Under the pieces are notes generated by a model. The model did not search any database, was not told the DNA's origin, and saw only the letters and a program-made list of their open reading frames with translations. The position numbers and the translations under genes were made by a program. Source: DASXZH01 sp963829965 (GTDB taxonomy: Bacteria; Armatimonadota; Fimbriimonadia; Fimbriimonadales; Fimbriimonadaceae). Taken from it: DNA of 64,000 nucleotides. The stretch is taken from positions 1-64,000 of the forward strand of contig CAWHLK010000043.1 of the NCBI GenBank assembly GCA_963829965.1, given 5' to 3'. This document shows, in pieces, positions 21,051 to 29,236 of this stretch. The first letter of the stretch is position 1, and every line of letters starts with the position of its first letter.

Positions 21051-21300
21051 ATGAACACCCAAACTGACATTGAAACAAAACTTAAAGGCATTTTTAAGAA
21101 AGTCTTGGATATCAAGGAAAGCGAGATCGTCCCCGGTGCCAAACTAGATGAATCCTTAGGGTATTGATTCAACGGAAATGGTAGAGATCTCTGTGGTGAT
21201 TAAAAAAGAGATGGGCGTAGCGCTTAAAGACAATGAACTTAAGAAAACCTATTCGTTTAATGATATTGTTAGAATTTTAAAAAATAAATATGAAATATAA
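21051..21300 (+). CDS. Acyl carrier protein, frameshifted
   Basis: An 82-residue acidic carrier starting MNTQTDIETKLKGIFKKVL. The phosphopantetheine-attachment Ser is the TCA at 21,169-21,171 in GIDSTEMVE. One extra G in TTAGGGTATT just before it breaks the frame. It lies 28 bases after the KS-beta stop, as expected for the carrier of a type II synthase. It is separate from any housekeeping fab operon visible here. Confidence 0.82.
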
Positions 21301-21345
21301 ACAGCCATTGCGAAGTACCGTATGGCGAGTGACTAAGTATTAATT

Positions 21346-22277
21346 ATGAAAATTATAGATCTTAGTCTTACCTATCGAGACCCTTAGTTGAAACCCATGC
21401 TGCTACAATTGAGCGATCACTCATAAGGCGGGTGTTGAGCATTTTAATTGGGTGGTGATGGCAAGCAGCCTGGCGGTCAGGAGCGTTTTGACCAAGGCGA
21501 GCGTGTGGCGACTGCTGAAGAAATCCCTGACGGTGAAATGCTTTCTTTGGAAATGGTCAATTCTTCCGTGCATATGGGTTCGCATGTGGATGCGCCTTTT
21601 CATTATGGTTCCATGTGCGAAGGCAAGCCTGCCAAGCAGATCATGGATGTGCCTTTAGAATGGTGCTATGGCCCAGGTGTCGTGCTTGATTTTACACATT
21701 TGAAATTTCCTGATGCGATCGGCAAGAAAGAAGTCGTTGCGGCGCTTGAGAAGATCAATTACAAATTAAAGCCCATGGATATCGTTCTTTTATATACCGG
21801 TGGGGATAAGCTTTTGGGAACTGATGATTACGTAAATAAATATGTGGGCTGTACGCCTGATGCGATAGAATATTTGCTTGGATAATGGCATCAAAATGAT
21901 GGGTATTGACACCATCGGCCTTGACCGTCCATGTTTTTTGATGTTCAAAGAATTTTTGACAACCAAGGACAAAAGCAAAATTTGGCCTTGCCATTTTCTT
22001 AGGCCGCAAACGCGAATATTGCCATATGGAACGCTTAGGCAATTTAGGCGCTATTCCAAAGCCATTTGGTTTTACAGTGAGCTGTTTGCCGGTGAAGGTC
22101 AAGAATGCAGGGGCAGGTTGGAGCAGGGTGGTGGCTATCTTAAAAAAGAAAGGCCGCGAAAGAATTGCGGCCTGGCTAGATGGACAACTCTCGCTAATGA
22201 ACGATAACAGCATTCAAAGTATATTAGATACATTTGTTCTTTGCAAGAAAACAATCGGCCTTAAAGATGCCTCCTGA
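21346..22277 (+). CDS. Cyclase-family (PF04199-type) protein, frameshifted
   Basis: Starts MKIIDLSLTYR. The metal-binding signature of this family, H-x-G-(S/T)-H-x-D-x-P-x-H, appears as HMGSHVDAPFH (near 21,575). Later conserved parts are DIVLLYTGGD, DNGIKMMGIDTIGLDRP and LGNLGAIPKPFGFTV. Members include kynurenine formamidases and proteins annotated as polyketide cyclases. The expected end of the family is at VVAIL, about 22,140. The open frame runs on to 22,277 through a terminator hairpin, so the true stop is probably lost to an indel. Shifts near 21,380, 21,440-21,470, 21,883 and 21,990-22,025. Position after the ACP suggests a tailoring role. Confidence 0.72.
22142..22173 (-). terminator. 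Rho-independent terminator on the minus strand
   Basis: AGGCCGC (22,151-22,157) and GCGGCCT (22,167-22,173) form the stem. On the minus strand it is followed by TTCTTTTTT (22,150-22,142). It would end the transcript of the minus-strand tRNA at 22,372-22,297. Confidence 0.5.
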
Positions 22278-22296
22278 TCACTCTTTAAGACCTTTA

Positions 22297-22372
22297 GTAC
22301 CCCGGCGGGATTCGAACCTGTATCTCGTTCTGCGTTGGAGATGAGCATTAATCCATTATGCTACCGGGGTAC
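22297..22372 (-). tRNA. tRNA gene, sequence damaged, identity uncertain
   Basis: On the minus strand GTACCCC and GGGGTAC close a seven-pair acceptor stem over 76 bases. A D-arm (AGCAT...ATGCT around AATGGATTA) and a T-loop GGTTCGAATCC are clear. The anticodon arm does not fold into a 5-pair stem with a 7-base loop as written, which indicates one or more indels. CTCCAAC in that region would fit a Trp (CCA) anticodon loop, but I hold that loosely. It lies on the strand opposite to the polyketide-type genes around it. Confidence 0.6.
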
Positions 22373-22451
22373 TAATTCATGATATATTAACATATTTTGA
22401 TTATTTATCAATAAGATTTATTTATAGTAAATGTTAAAAATAGGAGGTAAT

Positions 22452-22900
22452 ATGGGACATACGGTTAATTCGATAGTTATTAACGCGCCATACGAATTGG
22501 TTTTTGATATTTCCAACAAGATCGAACGCTGGACTGAGCTTTTGGCAAGGAGTATGCCAAGGCGGATGTGCTGGAGCGCAAGGGCAATGAGATTACTTTT
22601 CGCCTGACCGATGAGGACGGTAAATCCTGGGTTTCCAAGCGTTGGCTTTATAAAGATCTAAAATTTGCCTATGCCCAGCGCTGGGACCCGTTATTTCCTT
22701 TTAATTACATGAAAATTGTTTGGTTCTATACGGAAACACCCGAAGGTATTAAAATGACCTGGATCCAGGATTTTGAAATGGACCCCAAGTTTACCAAGTT
22801 TACAGCCGAACAAATCGAAGGCTTCATTAACAAGCATTCGCAGGATAATATGAAGATTTTTAAGAAGGTCATTGAGGCGGAGGCGTTGGCAACAAAATAG
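22452..22900 (+). CDS. SRPBCC aromatase/cyclase-like protein, frameshifted
   Basis: About 148 residues of START/Bet v 1-like fold. MGHTVNSIVINAPYELVFDISNKIERWTE is the usual opening of polyketide aromatase/cyclases and related coenzyme-Q-binding proteins. It continues to WFYTETPEGIKMTWIQDFEM and a long C-terminal helix. AGGAGG at 22,442-22,447 precedes the ATG. One shift near 22,543. With KS-alpha, KS-beta, ACP and a second cyclase next to it, regiospecific folding of a poly-beta-ketone is the natural reading. Confidence 0.75.
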
Positions 22901-22913
22901 CGAAAGGAAAGTT

Positions 22914-22993
22914 ATGTCACACGTTACTTTAGATTTAAAAGACAAAGTGATCCTAATCACCGGTGCTAGCCGTGGATCGGTAAGGCAATTGCT
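22914..22993 (+). pseudogene. SDR ketoreductase, cut off at the assembly junction
   Basis: Starts MSHVTLDLKDKVILITGASRG and, after a missing base near 22,977, IGKAIA: the NADP-binding TGASRGIGKAIA of FabG-type ketoreductases. Homology stops at ~22,993, where sequence of a different gene on the other strand begins. It follows the SRPBCC gene by 13 bases, so it is very likely the ketoreductase of the same cluster. Confidence 0.8.
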
Positions 22994-23000
22994 CGGCGGC
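22986..23000. other. Junction between two unrelated genomes
   Basis: The plus-strand SDR gene is homologous up to GCAATTGCT (22,985-22,993). The minus-strand ATPase gene is homologous down to about 22,994 (VAAE). Both are truncated mid-domain at the same point. Base composition, coding strand, frameshift density and lineage signals all change here. Confidence 0.85.
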
Positions 23001-24155
23001 CACTTGCGCTGTCTCGAACGTCAGTTTAAAGTCGGGCCGAACAAGAGTCGCGCGGTCACAAAAAAACCTCACGGATTCGGAGTTGGCAACCTCTTCATAG
23101 CCATGCCCCGCGGCAGGAAGACCAAAAGACGGAACCCGATAACGCTGTTCCCCCGCCAACCCAAGGGGTTCTCTGCTTGTGGCGAGAATGGAGAGACCTG
23201 GCGCGGCCTTTAGCAGCTTGTCGGCGGCTCGTGCCGCCGCATCGATAAGATGCTCGCAGTTGTCCAAAATCAAAAGCCGCCTCTCTGTGCCGAAATCAGC
23301 GGCTAAGGCATCGAGGGCGGGCAAATCGGCGAAGTCTTGATTCCGAAGACTTGGCAAATAGCGAGCCCTAATTAATCACCGTCGACCGAGGGCCAACTCC
23401 ACGAGCCATACCCCGCCTGATAGCCTTCAATCAATTCTGCCCCCACCTGAAGGGCGAGTCTCGTCTTCCCTATCCCGCCCGAGCCGAGCAGCGTTACCAA
23501 ACGTCGATCCGCGAGAAGTGAGCGACACATGTCCAGCTCCGCTTCCCTGCTTAGGAATGGCGTCAGCTGCTCCGGCAAGTTCGACTGAACAGCGGACAGC
23601 GATTTCAATGGCGGAAACTCTTGCGGCAGGTCTTCGGCGGCAAGCTGAAAAACCCGAATGGGTCTGAGTAAATCGCGCAGGCGGTGCTCGCCAAGATCAG
23701 CCACCTTACGCTCGATTCGCTTTGGGTCGCTTCCACGACTTCCGCGCTCGCCAATATTGCTTCATGGCGACTCCCGTCGGCCGGGCCACGCGATTCAGTG
23801 GCCGGCCAAAATAGTCGTTCCCAACCTGCTCGGCAACCCCGCTGAGAATGGCGATACGCACTTTGAGCGCTAACCGGTCCGTATCGTGAATGTGCCTGCA
23901 GACCGGCCAATCGGCGTCGCGTAGAATAGTTTGAGCGGCCAAGCTTGCCTTCACCGCATCCACGGGATTCTCAAACGCCACGCAAAAAGCGTCGCCCAGG
24001 GTCTTGAAAACTCTTCCTCCGCACGTCTCGAACACCGAGGACAGCAGCCGGTCATGCAAGCGGACGGCGTCCATCATGGCATACGGCTCGAGTTCCCATA
24101 GGCGGGAACTGCCTTCTACGTCTGTGAACAGGAACGTTGCGCTCCCCGGTTCCAT
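22994..24155 (-). CDS. Nucleotidyl cyclase-domain / STAND ATPase regulator, truncated and frameshifted
   Basis: The N-terminal ~110 residues are a class III nucleotidyl cyclase homology domain: TFLFTDVEGSSRLWE with the first metal Asp, then KTLGDAFCVAF with the second. After shifts near 23,785 and 23,700 comes a GEHRLRDL linker and a P-loop ATPase: Walker A LLGSGGIGKTRLALQ and Walker B RRLLILDNCEHL, then ILATSREPLG and an NB-ARC-like continuation to DFKLTFETAQVAAE, where the gene stops at the junction. A further break and a short loss lie near 23,360. Proteins with this order (cyclase-AAA-TPR) are usually cytoplasmic regulators. The missing C-terminal TPR part would be on the true continuation. 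Confidence 0.75.
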
Positions 24156-24259
24156 CCCATTGTCATTTTACAGCGGTACTGGAACTATCAGCCTCCCAAT
24201 GTCTAAAAGATTCCCTTGCGCCTTCCTTGCCCATTAACTTTTAATGGCCGCTTAATGGA

Positions 24260-24420
24260 ACAGGCTGATACGGTAAACGGCTAGCAGTCGGCCGTGAAAC
24301 CAGGTGAAGCCATTGCTCCGCAAGGTACCAAGGAATATCCTTCGTAATAGCCCAACCCGAACGCGTTGGCGAACTCCCATGCGTGTTCCCCATGCGCTCG
24401 GGTCGGGTTCTGGTGGTACA
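24260..24420 (-). pseudogene. Degenerate partial copy of the GH36-like gene at 29,237-30,934
   Basis: On the minus strand the segment 24,410-24,350 reads RMGNTHGSSPTRSGWA-like sequence. It matches the intact gene at 29,765-29,822 almost base for base (GCGCATGGGGAACACGCATG, then TTCGCCAACGCGTTCGGG). Directly after it comes IPWYLAEQWLHLVS, matching IPWPLGEQWLRLVS of the intact gene, which lies ~80 codons further on there. The copy is therefore an internally deleted remnant. Confidence 0.65.
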
Positions 24421-24439
24421 AACCCCGGTTAGGATGGAG

Positions 24440-25263
24440 CTAAGGCGCGTTGACGTCCAACGCGACCGGTGTGACACCAGCCGGCAAAGTCATCGAAGTG
24501 CTGTTGAATGGATATGGCGTGGGGCCCATGCCCTTCCCGGTGAGAAACGGAGTAAGCGCCGTGACCACTGCAGAGATGTTCGGCAGCGCCGCACTGAAAG
24601 TGCGCTCATAGGCGATGTTGTTGGAAGTGTGCGACGGCGCGGCCACGCTTTCCGGGTTGCCCGAGAGCCCAGTCGTGTAGGTCAGCCCAAGGTCGTTGGC
24701 GATCACTCGTCCAAGCACACGGTGCTCGCACTCCACGCCCATGATTTGAGCGGCAAGGACTTTGCTTCCCGAATTTGGAAGTCCCGCACGCCAATCGCAT
24801 AAGCGGCGATGAAAGCGTCCTCAAGAGTCTCCAACGTGTTGGCTGTGGTTTGCCGGTTGGTGAACATTCCTGCCGGAAAATAGAAGTTGGTGCCAGAAGC
24901 CACCGGCTTCGCTCCGAGACCGACCAATGCCTTGTAATGGTCGAGCTCCTGTTCAAAGCCCGCAACCAAATAGGCCTGGTCGGGAGCATTTCCGCTTAGG
25001 TCTTTGTAAATCGCGCCCTTGATGATGTTGTAGTACATCGTTGTGGCGAGAGCCTCCGCAATGGCTGCGGCGTTGATGATGTTGGCGTCCATATTCCCGC
25101 CATTGCCGGTCCCGGTGCTCACGGAGCTTCCGCTCCCATTCCCTCCGCAACCAATCAGTACGCCGAGCGTCGTGAGCGAAGCTCCCGCCAGGCCAATCTG
25201 CTTCAAACAGTCCCTTCGGCTCGAAGGAGCCCTCGAGTCCAGAATCGTTAATAGATCTTTCAT
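24440..25263 (-). CDS. Ferritin-like domain lipoprotein with twin-Arg-type signal, frameshifted
   Basis: The N-terminus has SRRDCLKQIGLAGASLTTLGVLIGCGG: a twin-arginine-like motif, a hydrophobic core and a lipobox Cys, then a Gly/Ser linker. The mature part is helical with the metal-ligand patterns of ferritin-like (DUF4439-type) proteins: AEALATTMYYN, EQELDHYKAL, LEDAFIAAYA and, after one shift near 24,762, MGVECEHRVLGRV. It would be exported and anchored in the membrane. The family's substrate is not known, and the ligands suggest a di-metal centre. Length after repair is ~274 residues. Confidence 0.72.
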
Positions 25264-25371
25264 ACAATTATCAACCCCCGTTGGTAGTTGATGCTGATCT
25301 ACGGCGCCCTGTTGGCAGGGGGATGAAGCTGATCGGCAAATGATCGGTTTTTGATTGGATCGATGGCGGCG

Positions 25372-27440
25372 CTAGGCGCCCGTTTCCTTGGCCCACAGGT
25401 ACTGGACAACACGAACCGTCGCCTCTTTAAGATGCCGACGCAGAGTGGCGATTCCGATTTCAAGCTTCTCCGCGGCCGCCTCCTGCGAAGCGCAGGTCTC
25501 GAAGTAACAAGCTCGCAGTGCGCGGAATAGCTTTTGGTCATCCGAGTGGGTGCGCAAAGTTAGCGCCGCTTCTTTGAGAACTTCTTGAAGCGCTCTAACT
25601 GGCTCCTCACCCGATTCTGCAACCCGCTCCACCACTATCCGGGACGCAAGCAAAGCGCTGTCCCTCAATTTCTCAGTAGATAGGCAGTCTTTGAACGCGC
25701 GCCGAACAGCTTGATCAAACTTATCTTCACTAAAGATGTGAATGCTAGGTTTGGCCGCAGGCGCGGACTGGGACGACACCAACTCCTCCCGCTCCGCAAG
25801 CATTTCAAGCCAAAGCTGGGGCGGAAGTAAACGCCAATCGTGTGTATAGACGCCAAAGCTGGCAGAGCCGGCCGCGTAATCAGCGTCCGGAGCGCGGTTT
25901 AAAGCCGCGTAGCTGAAAACGGGGAACCAAAAATCCGGGTCACGGACGGGCACAAAGGTTGCCGCCAACTTCGGCGTTGTCAACGAGTGCCGAACGATCT
26001 GCACGAAGATAAGGCTCTGGCAAGGCGACGGTGTCTGGTACTCGGCCGCGTCCATCCAAAAGCGAAACAGAGTGGCGCGCTCGCCGGCTCTCAACGGGCC
26101 ATGCTTTTCCAGATACCGAAGAGCTTGATCCGCTCCGGAATCCTCTTGCCGATCCACCTGGGTTAGTCCTTCAAGTGCAAGAAGCAGCAGAAATCCGGAA
26201 GGCTCGTTCGAGTCCGAAACGCTGCTCCGTATGACCGTCACATTCTGCGGTTGGGCCGTCAGCCATTTTGCCGCGATAGCCACCGAATCCTCGCCCTCGT
26301 GAAGGTGTACCATCTTCAAACGACTCCCGCAAGGAGTCTGCGTAGCAGGCCGTCTCAGCGTCGAACTGGAAGGCGGGCGCAACCACCGGATTCTCTCGAT
26401 GCAAGTAGATGTAATCAAAGAGAATCGCCAGTTGGGCATCGCCCGAAAGCTGGGCCAGCGCATCGCTGTAATAACGCCGCGCCGCCATGTGAAGATCGCT
26501 ATAGCGCGTAGGATTGCGCCACTTGAGATCCGCAGCGATCGCCGTCCTGGCCAAATCGTGTGGAAACAAACCGAAAGGGCCTCGTTCGATAAAGGATAAG
26601 TCCTTCAGCCAGTGGAACAGCTCAAAAGCCTCTGCTTCCGGCAATGCCTTCTGGAGCAGCGCCTCATTGGTCACCCGGGCCAGGGCGCAGATCTCCAGCG
26701 CTTTGCGATGGTCGTCGTCGGGGACCGCTTCCATAAAACGCTCGACAAGTGCCTGAATCACGTCCGTCGATTTCGAAAGCTGAAAGCCGAACTCATTGGG
26801 CTTGGAATGGACCTCGGCGACTAAAGAAAGGGCAAGCGGATGGCCGCGGGTGAACTCCAGCGCCTCATTGATCTCTTCCTCAGGAACCGAGCGGCTTCTC
26901 AGGTAAGCGGTCGCTTCTTCCGGGCCAAGGTTCTCGATCCGAATCGGCTGAAACAGGTCGCTCCATGCTGGGTCGGTTTTCCAACCTGCGTTTGGGGGCT
27001 TTCTTCCCCCGATGACAACAAAGCAGTTCCCGGGCAGCTTGGGAATGAAGTTCTCCCGAAACCATCGGTCAAGCGGCTCCAGCGTCTCGTAGTTGTCGAT
27101 CTGTAAAACAAACGGGCCATCCCCAGTACCCGACGATGCCTGGGCAAAGGCGAATTCGAAAGCCATCCGGCGTGCCGACAACTTCCCTGGCATCGATTCT
27201 AACGGTAGGGATTTGGGAAGCGTCGCACCGGGCCTCGAACTCCCTGAGAATGGTCGTTTTGCCGACACCGGCAATGCCATAAAGCATAGCAAGCGCCTTG
27301 CCGCCCTCAAGCGCTCCCTGGACCTGAGCCAGCTCTTGCTGCCGGCCTATGAATCGGGCACTGTGCTTTTCACGAAGGCGATCCTCGAGTTTCCCCTGCA
27401 AGCGATATTCCTCCTGCCAGAACACTGATTCTGACACCAT
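25372..27440 (-). CDS. STAND-type P-loop ATPase with C-terminal helix-turn-helix, frameshifted
   Basis: The protein (about 690 residues after repair) opens with a helical segment and FIGRQQELAQVQ, then Walker A YGIAGVGKTTIL, a Walker B-like VLQIDNYETL, VVIGGRKPP (sensor) and a winged-helix lid (LEICALARVTNEALLQKAL...FIERGPFGLFPHDLAR). A helical middle follows. The last ~60 residues (EAAAEKLEIGIATLRRHLKEATVRVVQYL) look like a sigma-factor-region-4/LuxR-like helix-turn-helix. Shifts near 27,160 and 26,315. It is probably a signal-dependent transcriptional regulator. No target is evident. It is transcribed away from the gene at 27,584. Confidence 0.7.
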
Positions 27441-27583
27441 TGGGACTGGGCCGGGAGGGCGGAGTCGCCCGGGTTAAATCACCAGAATTACCGCTTCCCA
27501 CGGGCATCTTGCCGTTCTGGCAACAATCTTTCAATCATAATCAGTTGCCTCGAAAGGCCACCCGCCAAATTTCACACCAAGCC

Positions 27584-28105
27584 ATGCCCATTCTTACGAT
27601 TCCAAACTTCCCATCTCTTCCGATCACTTCTTTCAAAAGTCCGGCCCTAAGTCAATCCGGCAATCGGCCAAGGCTCACTTGGATCAAATACGGCCGCGAT
27701 GTCCAGCTCTACCTGAAGCCGAAGTACGACCTCTTTCATAAATGGGATCAGGAAGCGGGCATCCAAGCCACCCTTGCCAGATATGGCAATTTCTCTGAAG
27801 CCACCAATTTCTGCTACGACCCCACCTATCCCATCCGATTCGACCAAAAGCCGCGGTGGGGCCTTGGCTTCCAGTTCAACTACTACTTCACCACGTTGCC
27901 AACCAAGCTCGCCTTCTACACAAAACCCAAGACAACCATCGGCGGCGTTTGGAAAGAGGAGTCCGGAATTACCGGCCGTCTTTACACGTCTCCGGATCTC
28001 ATTGTTACGGCCAACCTCGCTTACGTTTTGAACTGGCACTACAGCCTGGGACAGAAACCCCAATGGCTGGCCCTGGTGAATTTCCAAGTCCCGCTTGGGC
28101 GCTAG
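27584..28105 (+). CDS. Uncharacterised protein, beta-rich, possibly outer membrane
   Basis: I do not recognise the family. From MPILTIPNF the frame is open to 28,105 (173 residues). The region RLTWIKYGRDVQLYLKPKYDLF...WGLGFQFNYYFTTLPTKLAFYTKP...GRLYTSPDLIVTANLAYVL alternates polar and hydrophobic/aromatic residues in short strands, like a small beta-barrel or beta-sandwich. No obvious signal peptide follows ATG 27584. The frame stays open upstream to 27,440, so the start is uncertain. An open minus-strand frame covers the same bases but looks less protein-like. The 3' end overlaps the convergent SDR gene by 4 bases. Confidence 0.5.
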   Translation: MPILTIPNFPSLPITSFKSPALSQSGNRPRLTWIKYGRDVQLYLKPKYDLFHKWDQEAGIQATLARYGNFSEATNFCYDPTYPIRFDQKPRWGLGFQFNYYFTTLPTKLAFYTKPKTTIGGVWKEESGITGRLYTSPDLIVTANLAYVLNWHYSLGQKPQWLALVNFQVPLGR

Positions 28106-29100
28106 CGCAAGGACGCGTTGCCGCCCGGCTCCGAAAGTTGACGTCGCATCTGGCCGCCAACCTCGTCCGGCAAAAGATCTCCCAACATTCCCAGAACGCG
28201 GCTCTTGAAACCTCCAACATAGGCTTTCTGTTTACCTGCCATTACCGCGTCATAGGCACGCTGGGCTACTTCGGCGGCGCTGTCCTTTTCGTCATGTCCC
28301 ATCTGTGTGTCCTGCATGCCTGCCCGGTGGAAAAAGTTGGTTTCCGTGGGACCAGGGAGAACCGCGGTGACCGTAACATTGCTTTCGCGCAATTCTTCGG
28401 CCAGGGACTCGGAGAATATCAGGAGGAACGCCTTACTGCCGGAATAGACCGCTTCAAAGGGTCCCGGCATAACGCCGGCAACACTCGAGGTGAACATCAC
28501 CCGGCCGGCGTCCCTTTCAACCATATCGGGCAAAAGCCGTTTGCAAAGGTGTACGGCTAACACCACGTTCAAGTTGATGAGATTCAACTCTTCTTCAAAA
28601 CTGGTGTCTGAGAATTCGCCGCTCACGCCGACGCCCGCGTTAATGCAAAGTACGTCTACCGGGCGGTTATACGCCTGCACGCGCTCGACCAGCTTTTCAA
28701 CCCCCGTGAATGAGGCGAGGTCCACCGCGCATATGTCCACATTGGTGCCGAAGAGGCTGATTTCATCCGCTGCTTGGTCCAAGTCTTCCCCTTGCGCGGC
28801 CAGGATCAGGTCATAGCTGTTCTTGGCGAGGATCTTGGCCAACTCGAAGCCGATACCGCTTGAGGCGCCGGTCACAACCGCAAACGGCCGCTCGTAAGGG
28901 GACGGCTGCGGCTCAGGTTCGCTTTCGGCTTGAAGCCGGCCTGAGTCGGCGTTTTCGGGTTCCTCTAAGCGTGTTTGTGTGCTCAATTCGTCGTTCGGTT
29001 CGCTGGTCAATGTTTCCGTTGCACTCATCGCAATGGGCTGGTCGGCCACATCGTCTTCCACGGGCGTAGCTGTGTCGTTTTGGTCGTAAAAATCGTTCAT
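28102..29100 (-). CDS. Short-chain dehydrogenase/reductase with acidic N-terminal extension
   Basis: Intact, 332 residues. The first ~70 residues are acidic and low-complexity (many Glu, Asp, Ser, Thr, Pro), probably disordered. The SDR domain follows: TGASSGIGFELAK cofactor motif, NAGVGVSG, the catalytic Ser in FTSSVAGV and Tyr-Lys in VYSGSKAF, PGPTETNF after it. The C-terminal tail contains KAYVGGFKSRVLGMLGDLLP, as in the DltE-like/YqjQ-type classical SDRs. It probably uses NADP(H) on an unknown alcohol or ketone. The ATG at 29100 is preceded by AAAAAGGCG. The N-terminal extension is unusual for the family. Confidence 0.82.
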   Translation of the reverse strand: MNDFYDQNDTATPVEDDVADQPIAMSATETLTSEPNDELSTQTRLEEPENADSGRLQAESEPEPQPSPYERPFAVVTGASSGIGFELAKILAKNSYDLILAAQGEDLDQAADEISLFGTNVDICAVDLASFTGVEKLVERVQAYNRPVDVLCINAGVGVSGEFSDTSFEEELNLINLNVVLAVHLCKRLLPDMVERDAGRVMFTSSVAGVMPGPFEAVYSGSKAFLLIFSESLAEELRESNVTVTAVLPGPTETNFFHRAGMQDTQMGHDEKDSAAEVAQRAYDAVMAGKQKAYVGGFKSRVLGMLGDLLPDEVGGQMRRQLSEPGGNASLR

Positions 29101-29236
29101 TGGTAATTCGCCTTTTTAATGTCTCTAACTCTATGCACTCCGTCTGCGTGGGTTCAGTTCACGCAGAAGCTTCGTTCGACGGAAATACGTCGACAAGAAC
29201 CAGTGCCGAAAGGCATCAATGGTGTGATGGACTATG

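Noticed and set aside
22297..22372. Firm identity of this tRNA as Trp
   Set aside because: CTCCAAC would suit a Trp anticodon loop, but the stem does not close as written, so the isotype cannot be fixed.
629..22900. Programmed ribosomal frameshifting or widespread pseudogenisation in the left half
   Set aside because: Breaks fall in nearly all genes, at different places, with catalytic motifs intact on both sides. Sequencing indels explain this more simply.
24241..24477. A separate gene downstream of the ferritin-like protein
   Set aside because: The open frame is explained by the broken copy of the GH36-like gene and the overlap with the ferritin gene's 3' end.
27647..28087. Minus-strand open frame opposite the beta-rich gene
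   Set aside because: The plus-strand product has a more natural amino-acid order with alternating strands. The minus frame shows no motif and has the composition of a shadow frame.
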